DNA of 64,000 nucleotides from Desulfitobacterium dehalogenans ATCC 51507. GTDB taxonomy: Bacteria; Bacillota; Desulfitobacteriia; Desulfitobacteriales; Desulfitobacteriaceae. Positions within the stretch are counted from its first letter, which is position 1; every line of letters begins with the position of its first letter. The stretch lies in NCBI RefSeq assembly GCF_000243155.2, contig NC_018017.1:496001-560000 (forward strand), in the 5' to 3' direction. Shown here piece after piece: positions 16,548 to 26,320 of this stretch. Under the pieces are notes generated by a model that saw nothing but the letters and a program-made list of their open reading frames with translations, was not told the origin of the DNA and did not search any database. A program made the translations under genes and the position numbers.

Positions 16548-18330
16548 CTCCCACGATCAGATTTTTATAACGGTGGTAGATCCAGGATATAGCCAGCAAG
16601 ATGATGCCCAATCCCATAAACGAAAGGATCCGATAGGGCGTGGAAAGGTTAGAAAGATCGTAAAGAAATACCTTCAAAATCACGATACCCAAGAAGCCCA
16701 ACCCGAACCAACGAATCCCTTTTAGGCGGCGCCAGAATCCCAAAACGATCAGTATCGCAGCATGCAAGCCCCAAACAAGCGACAGGATCAAGTTCTGAGA
16801 ACTGTCCAATCGGGAGTAATCCGCATCGCTATTCAAAGACCAGAGATAATCATAATAGGCATTGATCTCCAGAGTTAAGAAGATAATAATCAGCAGGTTA
16901 AGCGTAACTTGGAGACTGAGGAGGAAAATAGAATTCCCCTTGGCCTCGAATTTACGGGTGTGTCGGTAAAAAAGCCATACAATGGAGGCCGTAGCGATGA
17001 TAACAAAAAGAAACGCAACCGCAGCCTTATTTAAGAAGACCCATAACTCCTCACCCGTAATCGTAAAGGGATATGTGAACAAAGAAATAATTGCAAATGT
17101 CAGGATCAAAAAACCGGCCAGTGGGATCTTCTGAGGATTGATCTTAAGATTGAGATAGAAAATGATCACGGCTTCCAGTGCCCATGATATAGTGACCCAA
17201 TAGCCGTCTAATTGCAAGGGGATTGCCAGGGTAATGAAACCGGCAGCAAGTGCTAATAGTGTCAGGCTTAAGCTTCGGGTTCCGGGATACCGTCGGTAAA
17301 TGAACACGCCCATGATTAGGTAGATTAGCCCCAGGAAAACTGCCCAGAATCCGATCCAGCCTTCAATATGGTCTACCAACAGTTGATATGATAATGAGAA
17401 ATAGGCGATGGCATTAAGGAGAATTAGGCTGATGTCCGCCCAGAGAAAGGATTCCTTTAAGCGGATATTTCGAGTAAAGCTAATGGCTAAGTAGATCAGG
17501 AAAAACAAGGTAAGATAGCTGAAAGAGAGCGTATTGAAACGCAGGGGATTAAAGGCCTCAGGACTGCTGATATGTCCGGCAATAAAGGACATATAGGTGA
17601 ACAGAAAGGTAAGGTAATTAAAAATTGGCCATTTTTTAAAATAGGCAACCAATAAAACCCCGGCATCAAGGATGGCAACATAAGTGAAAAGAACAACCTG
17701 ACTGATTTGACCTGTACTTAATAAGAACGGTGTGGCAAAGCCTCCGACAATACCCATGATGCCGACGGCAGGGGAATCGTACCGGACAGAGAGCAAGGAA
17801 GCGGTTAGCGTGATTAAAATCATCAAGACAAAAGCAACAGGTTGGGAAATTAAATGATAAAAAACAAATGCTGAGAAGACAGAGAAGTAGAGGATGGCGA
17901 TGCCTCCACCAGTGAACCCTTGACCATAGATAACAAACTTTTTGCGTTGAAAATATTCGCCGGTTCCGAGGAAGCCTAAACCAATAACAAGACCGATGAC
18001 GATGCGGCCCAACTCGCCAATAAAGTGGTTATCAAAGGACCATTTAAGAAAGAATGCGACAGCCAACATGATCGCCAGGATTCCTAACCGGTTAAACCAG
18101 GTGCCAGCGAGTTTTTCCTCGCTCATTCCTTTTAGACTTGTTTTTTTGGGAGGGAGAGAGGGTCTCATGGGCGGTCGTTCGTTTTGACCTTCTATGGGCA
18201 GCTCTCTTTGTGGTAAAACGGGCTGTTTTAAAGCGGACGGTCCAGATACTCCTGCTTGTTTCTCAAGAAAGGCAACCCGGTCTTTTAATTCCTGAAGTTC
18301 TGCTTGCAATTCCCTTAATTGTTGGTTCAT
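16531..18330 (-). CDS. DUF2339 polytopic membrane protein
   Basis: The 599-residue protein begins with a short coiled coil (LRELQAELQELKDRVAFLEK), then a Pro-rich linker. After KLAGTWFNRLGILAIMLAVA come some 16 or more membrane helices filling the rest. This is the DUF2339 architecture. Its stop overlaps the start of the DUF3999 partner, and both are read on the minus strand as one operon. The family has no proven activity; an envelope assembly or transport role is only inferred. Confidence 0.85.
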   Translation of the reverse strand: MNQQLRELQAELQELKDRVAFLEKQAGVSGPSALKQPVLPQRELPIEGQNERPPMRPSLPPKKTSLKGMSEEKLAGTWFNRLGILAIMLAVAFFLKWSFDNHFIGELGRIVIGLVIGLGFLGTGEYFQRKKFVIYGQGFTGGGIAILYFSVFSAFVFYHLISQPVAFVLMILITLTASLLSVRYDSPAVGIMGIVGGFATPFLLSTGQISQVVLFTYVAILDAGVLLVAYFKKWPIFNYLTFLFTYMSFIAGHISSPEAFNPLRFNTLSFSYLTLFFLIYLAISFTRNIRLKESFLWADISLILLNAIAYFSLSYQLLVDHIEGWIGFWAVFLGLIYLIMGVFIYRRYPGTRSLSLTLLALAAGFITLAIPLQLDGYWVTISWALEAVIIFYLNLKINPQKIPLAGFLILTFAIISLFTYPFTITGEELWVFLNKAAVAFLFVIIATASIVWLFYRHTRKFEAKGNSIFLLSLQVTLNLLIIIFLTLEINAYYDYLWSLNSDADYSRLDSSQNLILSLVWGLHAAILIVLGFWRRLKGIRWFGLGFLGIVILKVFLYDLSNLSTPYRILSFMGLGIILLAISWIYHRYKNLIVGDDDFE

Positions 18331-18456
18331 AGCGCTCCCCCCTTTTTATCTATTAATTTTAATTGAGAAAGAAGTATATATATGGAAATTATACACCTAA
18401 AAAGTGAAAAATTATATTGAAAAATATTTATCGAGGATGAAAAAATGGACCCTATC

Positions 18457-19671
18457 CTATTTGCAACCCATATAGATCAACCGGTAAAGTAAAGCTAACC
18501 CGCACATAAGAGTGCCCGCGGATAAAAACACCCCTCCAAGAGTTATTAATGGAACTGCCATAGCACCTAATATCGGGGCAATCAACATAGAGACTGTCTG
18601 CAGGGCGTTAGCTAAAGCTGACACAGGTCCTACGGTATCATCGGTCGTTTCGGTTTGCAAAATATATCCAAAAGCCACAGCAGTCTGAGCGCTGCATAGT
18701 CCTATCAACACACATAAGACAACCCAAAACCACAGAGTGCCAGGGAGTGTCCCCCAAGCTTTAAGACCGACAAAAGCAAGAAGCAGGCCTGATGTCATTC
18801 CCGCCAAAGTCATACGAGATAAAGGATCTTTTTCCCAACCTCTCCACTGTCCGGCACATAGTGCGCCGACCACACTGCCCATGCCGACAGAACCAAGGAG
18901 TAATCCGAATTGACCTTCAGTTAGTCCGGCAGCTTTCGCCAAAATGATGAATAATCCATCATACAAAAAGATTAAGAAGAAACTTGCAGCAGTATAGAGG
19001 ATTCCGGACTTTAACAAAGGCCGACAAGAGATATGGTTCCACGCTTCACGCAGGTCTTTCTTTTGTCTTGGCTTTGTTTCCTCCGGCACTCCCCATTGAG
19101 GCAATCCGCACAACAATAAAGCCGAAAAAGCATAGAAGCTTGACCCAACGATGAAAGCTGACTCAGCCCCGAACCAACCAATCAGTGTTCCTCCCGCTAT
19201 GGGAGCAAGAACTTTCGAGGAATTTACGGAAAGCTGACTTAGGGAAATAGACTTTGCAAGTAGTCCCGGCTCCACTAAACCTTTAATGGCACCTTGACGA
19301 ACGGGGTCGAAGACTGCGCTTATACTCATTTTTAAGAACACAAGAGTTAATAGAACGTTAAGGGAGGGTGCCCATATCATTCCAAAGACAATCCCAGCCC
19401 GCAGCAAGTCGCATACGACTAAGACATGCCTTCCGGGTAAACGTGCTATCCTTACACTTGACAGAGGGCCGATAATAACCCACGGCAGCCCCATACAGAT
19501 CGATAAGGCGGCAATAGCCGCGGAACCATAGCCCCAGGTGTAAACAATAAGAGTACTCAAAGCAATAAAGTCCAGCCAATTGGCAAGGTCTGAGAGTACT
19601 TGTCCGCCTATTAATCGGCGAAAACCTCGAATGCACAGTGGACTGCTAAACGGCTGTTCAATGATACTCAC
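18457..19671 (-). CDS. MFS transporter (MFS_3/enterobactin-exporter type)
   Basis: The 404-residue protein has about 11-12 membrane helices. It contains LADWLDFIALSTLI-like first-helix residues (SDLANWLDFIALSTL) and the loop 'RIARLPGRHVLVVCDLLRAG', a variant of the motif A found in MFS_3 drug/siderophore exporters. I chose GTG 19671 because GGAGGTTTTTTC precedes it; the ATG 30 bp upstream is out of reach of that site. It follows the winged-helix regulator gene by 56 bp on the same strand, suggesting a regulated efflux unit. The substrate is unknown. Confidence 0.8.
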   Translation of the reverse strand: MSIIEQPFSSPLCIRGFRRLIGGQVLSDLANWLDFIALSTLIVYTWGYGSAAIAALSICMGLPWVIIGPLSSVRIARLPGRHVLVVCDLLRAGIVFGMIWAPSLNVLLTLVFLKMSISAVFDPVRQGAIKGLVEPGLLAKSISLSQLSVNSSKVLAPIAGGTLIGWFGAESAFIVGSSFYAFSALLLCGLPQWGVPEETKPRQKKDLREAWNHISCRPLLKSGILYTAASFFLIFLYDGLFIILAKAAGLTEGQFGLLLGSVGMGSVVGALCAGQWRGWEKDPLSRMTLAGMTSGLLLAFVGLKAWGTLPGTLWFWVVLCVLIGLCSAQTAVAFGYILQTETTDDTVGPVSALANALQTVSMLIAPILGAMAVPLITLGGVFLSAGTLMCGLALLYRLIYMGCK

Positions 19672-19727
19672 GAAAAAACCTCCAATAGTTCTTTCTTTCA
19701 AAGTAACAAAACTTTGTCAGAAGAATA

Positions 19728-20870
19728 TCAGAGGTGTATTAAATGCTTTTGTAGCAGCTCATTTATTTTTTCTTTGCTTTGAGCAAGCCCAATGCGGCGA
19801 GACAGCTGGTTCCACTGGTTGTCATAACGCCCCGATAGAGTCTCCCACTCGAACTTTTTTGCAAAATACCTCACGGTACTTATGCCTCTGATCAAATGAG
19901 GCAAAAAGTGCGATTCGGTTAAAAGTGAATGACCCAGTTCAATAAAGGACAGTGCATCATGGGGAAGTACCCTGTAGAGGGCGATACCTTTTAGTATGGT
20001 GAATTGACCTTGCTCCCGCTGGTAAGGATATTGCTGAAGCAGGTTTTCCGCATCCTTTATATCAATTGTGAGGTTTTCCCAGTCCCCAATATGTAGATCA
20101 TGTTCAATTTTTAGGTTGGCAACGTAGGGTATCAGGCCATCCCAACCTTGGCGTGATACTTCGGCGGATAAGAAGTCTAATTTAGCTTTGGCCTTATCGT
20201 AATCACCCCAATCCATCAGCATCGAAATGATAATTATATTCTCCAGCTCGTACTGCCATACCCTCGGAAGAAGTTCTTTCTGCAAAACAGCCTCCACATA
20301 GTGGCGATTCTCGTGGGGATCGAGGAGTTGATTCAAATAAAGTAAGTGAAAAGCTCGATCAGAAAAGGGGATGCTTTCATCTTCCACAAGGAAACGAACA
20401 TCTCCCTCCAGTATGCGAATTAATATCTCAAAGGAAGTATCCCATGCTACACCGAAAGTTTCCTTGTGACGGCGGAGCGCAAGAAGAGCATCGCCGCGGC
20501 CGAATTTTAAGTAGAGCTTACTGATTTTTTGCATCTCCTGCGTAAAAGTAGGGGCATGAAGTAAGAGATTATGCTCAGACTTTGGCTGCTCCGTGATTAA
20601 ACGATAACCAACCCCTCGTACCGTTTCGATCCTAACCAAGGGGTGCCAAGGCGTTAATTTTTTTCGAATACGATAGATATGATCATCAACAGTTCGATCA
20701 ATGGGTGATTCTAAAGGCCATACAGCATCTAAGAGTTGATTTCGAGAAAATGTCTGCTGCAAGTGCTCGTACAGGTACTCCAAAAGAGCATATTCTTTGG
20801 GTAGTAAGGAAATTGAACGTCCGGCCCAAGTTACGGTCAATGATCCTTGATCAAAATCAATTTGGTCCAT
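19728..20870 (-). CDS. Winged-helix (OmpR-type DNA-binding) regulator with helical C-terminal domain
   Basis: The 380-residue protein lacks a receiver domain. The DNA-binding domain comes first (residues ~5-92: ISLLPKEYALLEYLYEHLQQ, RTVDDHIYRIRKKL, RIETVRGVGYRLI). A ~280-residue mostly helical region follows that resembles tetratricopeptide-like sensor domains of SARP/BTAD-type regulators. It is likely activated by ligand or protein binding, not phosphorylation. It precedes the MFS gene in the same transcription unit and probably controls it. The exact family is uncertain. Confidence 0.75.
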   Translation of the reverse strand: MDQIDFDQGSLTVTWAGRSISLLPKEYALLEYLYEHLQQTFSRNQLLDAVWPLESPIDRTVDDHIYRIRKKLTPWHPLVRIETVRGVGYRLITEQPKSEHNLLLHAPTFTQEMQKISKLYLKFGRGDALLALRRHKETFGVAWDTSFEILIRILEGDVRFLVEDESIPFSDRAFHLLYLNQLLDPHENRHYVEAVLQKELLPRVWQYELENIIIISMLMDWGDYDKAKAKLDFLSAEVSRQGWDGLIPYVANLKIEHDLHIGDWENLTIDIKDAENLLQQYPYQREQGQFTILKGIALYRVLPHDALSFIELGHSLLTESHFLPHLIRGISTVRYFAKKFEWETLSGRYDNQWNQLSRRIGLAQSKEKINELLQKHLIHL

Positions 20871-20955
20871 CTTAAGCGTCCTCTATCTACGTATTAACAC
20901 TCCTATCCGTGATGAAAAGCTATAAAATATTATATCATAAGTAAGGAGTAAATAA

Positions 20956-21120
20956 GAGATTGGGGAGGCAAAATATGTAAACTATCGTGATTTGACATTT
21001 TATCATTCGAACGCTGCTTGCTTCGAGGAAACCATTCACATCAGCGAAACAGCGGTTAAGCTAATGGTGACAGGATTAACACTTCCCATAAATAATAAGC
21101 AGGAAATCCCTCACCCTTAG
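20956..21120 (+). pseudogene. Start-less coding remnant upstream of molybdoenzyme 2
   Basis: The frame is open from a TAA at 20953 to a TAG at 21118-21120 and reads as plausible protein (NYRDLTFYHSNAACFEETI, then SETAVKLMVTGL) without any start codon. The layout ('..EETI.I...AVKLMVTG') faintly recalls the N-terminus of FdhD, the formate dehydrogenase sulfurtransferase. That would fit the location but is weak. Confidence 0.25.
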
Positions 21121-21162
21121 CGAAATTATGGTTGACGAGATACTTCGCAAGGGGGGATCAGC

Positions 21163-23235
21163 ATGGACACCTTACATCACCATATTTGTCCCCGGAATTG
21201 TTACGATACCTGCAGTATCATCAGCACGACCCGCAATGGCAGACTGGTATCCATTGAGGGTAATCCTTCCCAGGGTTATACCCGTGGCAAGCTCTGCCCA
21301 AAGGTTATGGATGAGACCCATAAAGTTTACAGCCCTCACCGGGTCAAATATCCCATGCGTCAACGCAAAAGGTTCTCGGGCCAATGGGAACGGATCAGCT
21401 GGAATGAAGCTTTGGATATCATCAGTCGGCAAATAGTTTCCATCAAAGAAAAATACAGGACCACTCTTCCCATAGCCCATAACAAATACTCCGGCAATTT
21501 CGGAATCATGCACAATGCCTTAGAGGCCTTTATGACAGGTCTTGGGCCTACGACCCGAGCCGTAGGATCTCCTTGTTGGTCGGCAGGGGTAGAGGCTCAA
21601 GTTTTTGATTTCGGGGCTTTTTTTTGCTCCGACCCTCTGGATATGGAGAAGGCTAAACTCATCTGGATCTGGGGAGCCAATCCCGCCTGGAATGCCGCTC
21701 ATCAAATGCCGATCATTTTTCGGGCTATGGATCACGGGGCCAAGGTCATTTGTCTGGATACTCATTTTTCAGCTACGGCTGCCCGGGTTCATCAATTTGT
21801 GCGGGTAAATCCAGGTACGGATGGGCTCTTAGCCTTAGGCTTGGCAAAAATCATCGTGGACCATCAGCTCACAGACCCGGAGCTGCCGAACTATTCTTTG
21901 GGGCATGAAGAATTCATGGATTACCTGAAGCTGAAGGTTGATCTCCAGGAATGCTCGGAAGTGACGGGGGTTTCCATAGATACGATGAAAGAACTGGCCT
22001 TGGAGTATGGGGCCACGAAGCCGGCCTGTATCTGGGCAGGCTTTGGCCTTCAGCGTTATACCAACGGGGGGCAGAATCTGAGAGCCATCGATGCCTTAGG
22101 TGCCCTGACCGGGAATATCGGCCGCCCCGGCGGAGGAGTTCAGTATGGGCATTTTGAAACCTGGCGTTTTTCCGGGCCCTTAGCTCATTCCCAATGCGGC
22201 CATGCTCAGGACCGGGAGCTGGATATTAATCAGTTTCCTCAGCTGGCCTTAGAGGCCGATCCCCCTGTGAAAATGCTCTGGATAGCCAGCCGCAACCCTT
22301 TTCAGCAGGATGCCAATCATGCCGAGTGGCAAAGACTCAGCGAGACCCTGGAGCTCATCGTGGTTAGTGACCTCTTTCACACTCGGTCCTCCGCTGCCGC
22401 AGACCTCTTTCTCCCTGTGACCACCCATTATGAGCATTGGGATCTCCATGCCAGCTATTGGCATTATTATATCGGGATCAATGAACCGGCCATTGAACCG
22501 GTGGGAGAAGCCCGCTCCGATCTACAGATTACCTGGGACCTGTCCAAACGCCTTAATCAGAGCTCGCCGGGAAGCTCGGCCTTTCCTACGGAAGGATCGG
22601 AAAAGGAGTGGGTCCTTGGTGCCATCGGGCCGGAGATGCTGGAGATACTGGGAATCCACTCGGCAGAGGACCTCCTTAAGGGCCCCAGACGAGTAAACTA
22701 TTCCGGGACCGCCTGGCAGGAGCGGAAATTTCAAACTCCCTCGGGCAAATACGAGTTTTACTCGGAAAAAGCTCAGGAATGGGGCCTCCCTCCTTTGCCC
22801 ATTTACCGCCCTTCACGCAAACCACCTGCGGAGACTCCTCTACGTCTGCTTACACCTCATCATTTATCCGGGCTGAACTCCCAGGTGTATCTGTATTCCG
22901 AAGAGAGCAGCGGCGGCGCTGAAAGTCTTCGTGAGAACAACACCTTTCCGAAAGCCCGTCTCAACCCCAAAACCGCAGAAACCTATGGGTTGCACAGAGG
23001 GGACAAAGCCATCCTATGGAATCGGGGAGGGAGCCTCCCGGTCACTATAGAACCGGACCCAAGCATCGGAACGGAAGTGATCGTGATCTATCAGGAGAAC
23101 CGAGCCAATTTAAAGTCCCCCCATCTGAACCTGCTTAACCTTGGCGAGTTAACCGATATGGGGAAATATGCCACAGGGGCTTATGGATTGGCCTTGAACG
23201 AGACCTTTGTGGGAATCAGGAAAACCACCTCTTGA
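21163..23235 (+). CDS. Cytoplasmic-type molybdopterin oxidoreductase catalytic subunit (paralogue 2)
   Basis: The 690-residue enzyme is strongly similar along its length to the Tat-exported enzyme at 11.6 kb, but its start (MDTLHHHICPRNCYDTC) goes straight into the [4Fe-4S] motif (Cys9, Cys13, Cys17, Cys45) with no Tat signal. The putative molybdenum ligand is Cys138 in VGSPCWSAG. ATG 21163 follows AAGGGGGGATCAGC. Only a ferredoxin-like subunit gene follows, with no anchor or TorD-like gene. It is likely a cytoplasmic redox enzyme, or one borrowing another anchor. The substrate is unknown. Confidence 0.88.
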   Translation: MDTLHHHICPRNCYDTCSIISTTRNGRLVSIEGNPSQGYTRGKLCPKVMDETHKVYSPHRVKYPMRQRKRFSGQWERISWNEALDIISRQIVSIKEKYRTTLPIAHNKYSGNFGIMHNALEAFMTGLGPTTRAVGSPCWSAGVEAQVFDFGAFFCSDPLDMEKAKLIWIWGANPAWNAAHQMPIIFRAMDHGAKVICLDTHFSATAARVHQFVRVNPGTDGLLALGLAKIIVDHQLTDPELPNYSLGHEEFMDYLKLKVDLQECSEVTGVSIDTMKELALEYGATKPACIWAGFGLQRYTNGGQNLRAIDALGALTGNIGRPGGGVQYGHFETWRFSGPLAHSQCGHAQDRELDINQFPQLALEADPPVKMLWIASRNPFQQDANHAEWQRLSETLELIVVSDLFHTRSSAAADLFLPVTTHYEHWDLHASYWHYYIGINEPAIEPVGEARSDLQITWDLSKRLNQSSPGSSAFPTEGSEKEWVLGAIGPEMLEILGIHSAEDLLKGPRRVNYSGTAWQERKFQTPSGKYEFYSEKAQEWGLPPLPIYRPSRKPPAETPLRLLTPHHLSGLNSQVYLYSEESSGGAESLRENNTFPKARLNPKTAETYGLHRGDKAILWNRGGSLPVTIEPDPSIGTEVIVIYQENRANLKSPHLNLLNLGELTDMGKYATGAYGLALNETFVGIRKTTS

Positions 23236-23246
23236 GGAGGGAAGAT

Positions 23247-23804
23247 ATGGCTAAGCAATTGGGTTTCTTTTTGGATGTGAACCGGTGTCTGGGGTGTGGG
23301 GCGTGCATCAAAGCCTGCGCTAATCATAACCGCTTACCCCCTTCCCTGACCTGGCGGAAATTGCGGCAGGTGGAGAATGCGGATTATGACCGGGGTCAGG
23401 TTTCCCGTTTCTTCCTCTCTACAGCCTGCAATCACTGTGCTAATCCTGAATGCATGCGGGTCTGCCCCTCCGGAGCTTATGCCAAGCGACGGGACGGCAT
23501 CGTCCTTCATTTTCCGGATAAATGCGGTTCCTGCAAATCCTGTGTGGCCTCTTGTCCCTTTGGCGCTCCTCAGTTCAATCCTCAGACCGGTAAAGCCGGC
23601 AAGTGCCAGCTTTGTCATGAGCGGCTGGATAAAGGGAATAGTCCTTACTGTGTACAGGCTTGCGTCACGGGAGCCTTGCAGTTAAGGGAAATCCAGGGGA
23701 ATCCGACGGACAAGATTCTGCGCCTGACAGCTCCTTTGCCGACGTTGCGCTTAACCAAGCCCTCCACTTTTTATTACCCGCCAAGAGGGACAAGAATTCT
23801 TTAG
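23247..23804 (+). CDS. DmsB-like four-[4Fe-4S] subunit (paralogue 2)
   Basis: The 185-residue protein has the four clusters CLGCGACIKAC, CNHCANPECMRVC, CGSCKSCVASC and CQLCHERLDK with CVQAC. It is the electron-transfer partner of the preceding molybdoenzyme. I chose ATG 23247, preceded by GAGGAGGGAAGAT; a TTG at 23232 overlapping the upstream stop is less likely. No membrane anchor follows, and the operon ends at a terminator 40 nt downstream. Confidence 0.9.
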   Translation: MAKQLGFFLDVNRCLGCGACIKACANHNRLPPSLTWRKLRQVENADYDRGQVSRFFLSTACNHCANPECMRVCPSGAYAKRRDGIVLHFPDKCGSCKSCVASCPFGAPQFNPQTGKAGKCQLCHERLDKGNSPYCVQACVTGALQLREIQGNPTDKILRLTAPLPTLRLTKPSTFYYPPRGTRIL

Positions 23805-23845
23805 CATGATCGGCTAGTTAAGATCCCATTATGGTCAAAGCAAAA

Positions 23846-23887
23846 GCCCAGTCTTTGTGAAAAATTACAAAGAACTGGGCTATTTTT
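23846..23887 (+). terminator. Rho-independent terminator after molybdoenzyme operon 2
   Basis: GCCCAGTCTTTGT pairs with ACAAAGAACTGGGC (one mismatch) around GAAAAATT, followed by TATTTTTG. A-rich sequence on the left side may let it serve the convergent minus-strand gene as well. Confidence 0.85.
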
Positions 23888-23989
23888 GTAGAAAATTACA
23901 AAAGTCTTTCTTTTGGGTTTGTGGGCGCAAGCTTTCCTAAGTATCTCCTTGATATTGTAACAAAGTGTACAAGGTGTTGTCAAGGGATA

Positions 23990-25267
23990 TTACTTCCCAA
24001 TCCCCTGCAGAATCCCAAATACAACCTCCGGCGAAGCGCCTTTAACCCCGATCTCCACCAGGACATCCCCATACAACACGCTGAAGCCCATCCGCTGACC
24101 CGGCTCATCCCCGGCATCGGCAACCTCATAGGCCCTTGCCCGTACTGTATCCAGAGTCAGTTCATTCCTAAGGAAGATAGGATTATCCACGATTTCTCTC
24201 AGCTCCTTAGGGACAGAATCAGCCCGGGGAATGGGATAGAGGGATAGGTCATAATTCTGTCTATGAGCAATTAATGTGATCCGCCCTTTGTCCTTATCCT
24301 CCAGCAGGGAAACCCGCCAATCGATATAGCCCATGCCTTTTGTCCAATTAACAAACAGAGCATCCTCTATCTGATTGATATGGCGCAGAGCATCCTCAAA
24401 AGCAAACCCTTCCGGCAGGGCCGCCGGCAGATAGACACCGAAATCTGCATCGGCCCGGGCTTCCTCCAGTGTGAGCCTCTCTTCCCGCAGTTCGGGCAGG
24501 ACAGGATGCAGCACCGTAAGATCGGCCTTGCCTCCCTCGATCAGGAGGCCAATCAGCTCTGAGATTTCGCGCTTAAGAGACTCCTTTTCAGTTTCCGGGC
24601 CGCCAAGCTCGACATAGTAAGCCAGGTCGGAAAGCTTGAAGGAAGCAAAGTAGATGATGTTCCGCTGCCCCCGACTGTTGGGCCGGGTCTCAAAATATCC
24701 TGCCGTAACCTCTGTGCCGAGAATATCCGAGGTTTTGGCTTCCACATCAAACACATAGTCAAGCTGCACATTGCCGGGGGCAAGCTGGATAGTGGTCTCA
24801 AGACCGGATGGGGACGTCACACGGGCGTCGATATTGAATAAAGTGGCCTCATGTCCATCACTTGAAAAGTTTGCGGTTGCCGAGATAGTCCGGGTGTTTG
24901 TAAGGCCAGGGAAAACAGCATCAAGTTCGCCCGCAGTCAGCTCCTGCCAAAAATGACCGGGAATTGCGATATTGGATGCTGCAAGGTGGTCGCGGGATTG
25001 ATTAAACATTAATGGGTATTTGCTTAAGATATCACCGGACTGGGAAACCCCTGGATTATTCGGTCCCGGCGCTATAGGGTGCTCCATTAAGCGGGGGAGG
25101 GTAAACACACTGACCATGGCCAAGGCAAGACAAGCCAAAGCTGTGGCATAGCGCCTGATCCGAGGAGGCCGGTGTTGGGGCTGGGCCTTGCCGGCACAGG
25201 ATATAAGTCTTTGATGTAAGGTCTCAGAAACTTCAATGTTATTCATGTATTCCTTATAAGCTTTCAT
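23990..25267 (-). CDS. Anti-sigma-like membrane protein paired with the ECF sigma factor
   Basis: The 425-residue protein has a ~35-residue cytoplasmic N-terminus (NNIEVSETLHQRLISCA), one membrane helix (~41-59, YATALACLALAMVSVFTL) and a long extracytoplasmic region. The end of that region (LPAALPEGFAFEDALRHI and after) resembles DUF4367 sensor domains. This is the usual topology of an anti-sigma factor. It overlaps the sigma gene by 14 bp and has AAAGGAGGACGATT before its ATG. It probably holds the sigma factor at the membrane until an envelope signal arrives (inference). Confidence 0.75.
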   Translation of the reverse strand: MKAYKEYMNNIEVSETLHQRLISCAGKAQPQHRPPRIRRYATALACLALAMVSVFTLPRLMEHPIAPGPNNPGVSQSGDILSKYPLMFNQSRDHLAASNIAIPGHFWQELTAGELDAVFPGLTNTRTISATANFSSDGHEATLFNIDARVTSPSGLETTIQLAPGNVQLDYVFDVEAKTSDILGTEVTAGYFETRPNSRGQRNIIYFASFKLSDLAYYVELGGPETEKESLKREISELIGLLIEGGKADLTVLHPVLPELREERLTLEEARADADFGVYLPAALPEGFAFEDALRHINQIEDALFVNWTKGMGYIDWRVSLLEDKDKGRITLIAHRQNYDLSLYPIPRADSVPKELREIVDNPIFLRNELTLDTVRARAYEVADAGDEPGQRMGFSVLYGDVLVEIGVKGASPEVVFGILQGIGK

Positions 25268-25745
25268 AATCGTCCTCCTTTAAAGAAAGCTTGAGCTTCT
25301 GACGGGCACGAGTCAGATGGCTTCTTACGGTAGCTTCCTTTTGTCCGGTCAGATCAGAAATATCTTTAATGGAGTAATCCTCATAATAGAACAAATGGAT
25401 GACCGTGCGGTATTTGGAAGGTAAGGCCATGATCTGCTCCAGCAATTCATGCTGCTTTGGTTCTGAAGCAGGATAAGAGTTGAGAAAAGGCTCCCTTCGC
25501 CTGTGCCAAGGTGAGCGCAGACGGCTTTTGCACAAGTTTACGGTCACCCGCAGAAGCCACGCCTTTTCATGCTCCGCCGATTCAAATGGGGGAGCCTTCT
25601 CATAGGCGCGCAGGAACACCTCTTGCACGATATCCTCGGTATCGGAGATGTTTCCTGTAATCGCCAGTGCCGTGCGGTAAAGTCTGTTTTCATGGGTGGT
25701 TACCAACACCTCAAAGTCCTCCGGCCGGGCAGACTTATAGGCCAT
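25254..25745 (-). CDS. ECF-type RNA polymerase sigma factor
   Basis: The 163-residue protein has region 2 (YRTALAITGNISDTEDIVQE with VFLRAYE) and region 4 (LPSKYRTVIHLFYYEDYSIK, then EATVRSHLTRARQKL). It has no region 1 or 3, as expected for ECF/SigY-like factors. I chose ATG 25745 because AAGGAGGTGAAGGAA lies immediately before it; an ATG 18 bp upstream is part of that signal. The overlap with the anti-sigma gene supports co-regulation. Its target promoters were not identified. Confidence 0.9.
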   Translation of the reverse strand: MAYKSARPEDFEVLVTTHENRLYRTALAITGNISDTEDIVQEVFLRAYEKAPPFESAEHEKAWLLRVTVNLCKSRLRSPWHRRREPFLNSYPASEPKQHELLEQIMALPSKYRTVIHLFYYEDYSIKDISDLTGQKEATVRSHLTRARQKLKLSLKEDDYESL

Positions 25746-25898
25746 TTCCTTCACCTCCTTCACCCTATATACGCTTTAGACGGGAAAAAGGCTGCAAATC
25801 ATTCTTCAAAAATGGGAAAACCTTATTCAAAGGAGCTCATGTGGCCTTTCCCAAAATCGATAAAAGTAAAGAGGGAACTGCTGGGCTGTCTCGAATGT

Positions 25899-25918
25899 AT
25901 AGTATCATGAAATACTAT
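25899..25918. promoter_or_regulatory. Small dyad upstream of the 25.9-kb gene
   Basis: ATAGTAT and ATACTAT flank a 6-nt centre 22 bp before the ATG at 25941. It may be an operator or a leader hairpin; no family match is claimed. Confidence 0.25.
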
Positions 25919-25940
25919 TGAATAGAGAAAGGATAGAAGG

Positions 25941-26303
25941 ATGCCGAAGAAATATATGATGTTAAGACCTGAAGAAGAGGCTGCAGCGGAAAGGGAATCA
26001 ACCCTCAAGGAGATGATTTGCTTCGGGGAGAACTCTAAGAATTATCGCTTTCCGGATATCGAGGTCAATGATGAGAACCAAGTCAGACTGCAGAAGCTGG
26101 TCGATGAATACAAGGTCCTGATAGAGCAGGAAGAGAACAAGGACCTGGATCTTAAGACATTCTTTGCCGGGAAACACATCAATATCGAGCATGTGGATGA
26201 GTTTGAAGAGCCGCGGGATATGTTTGTTCTGTTGATCTACTTCAAAGAGGTCTGCAAGCTTACGGATTTTGAGCCTGTAGCCGTCATTGAGAAATTTGCC
26301 TGA
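25941..26303 (+). CDS. Small acidic protein of unknown function (120 aa)
   Basis: ATG follows GAAAGGATAGAAGG. The protein is hydrophilic and acidic with no membrane segment. Two parts are visible: a charged N-terminus (RPEEEAAAERESTLKEMI), and a C-terminus that looks folded (AGKHINIEHVDEFEEPRDMF, then LLIYFKEVCKLTDFEP). I do not recognise the family. It stands alone between the divergent sigma operon and the convergent HesB-like gene. Confidence 0.7.
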   Translation: MPKKYMMLRPEEEAAAERESTLKEMICFGENSKNYRFPDIEVNDENQVRLQKLVDEYKVLIEQEENKDLDLKTFFAGKHINIEHVDEFEEPRDMFVLLIYFKEVCKLTDFEPVAVIEKFA

Positions 26304-26320
26304 TCCTGGTTAGCAATGGA

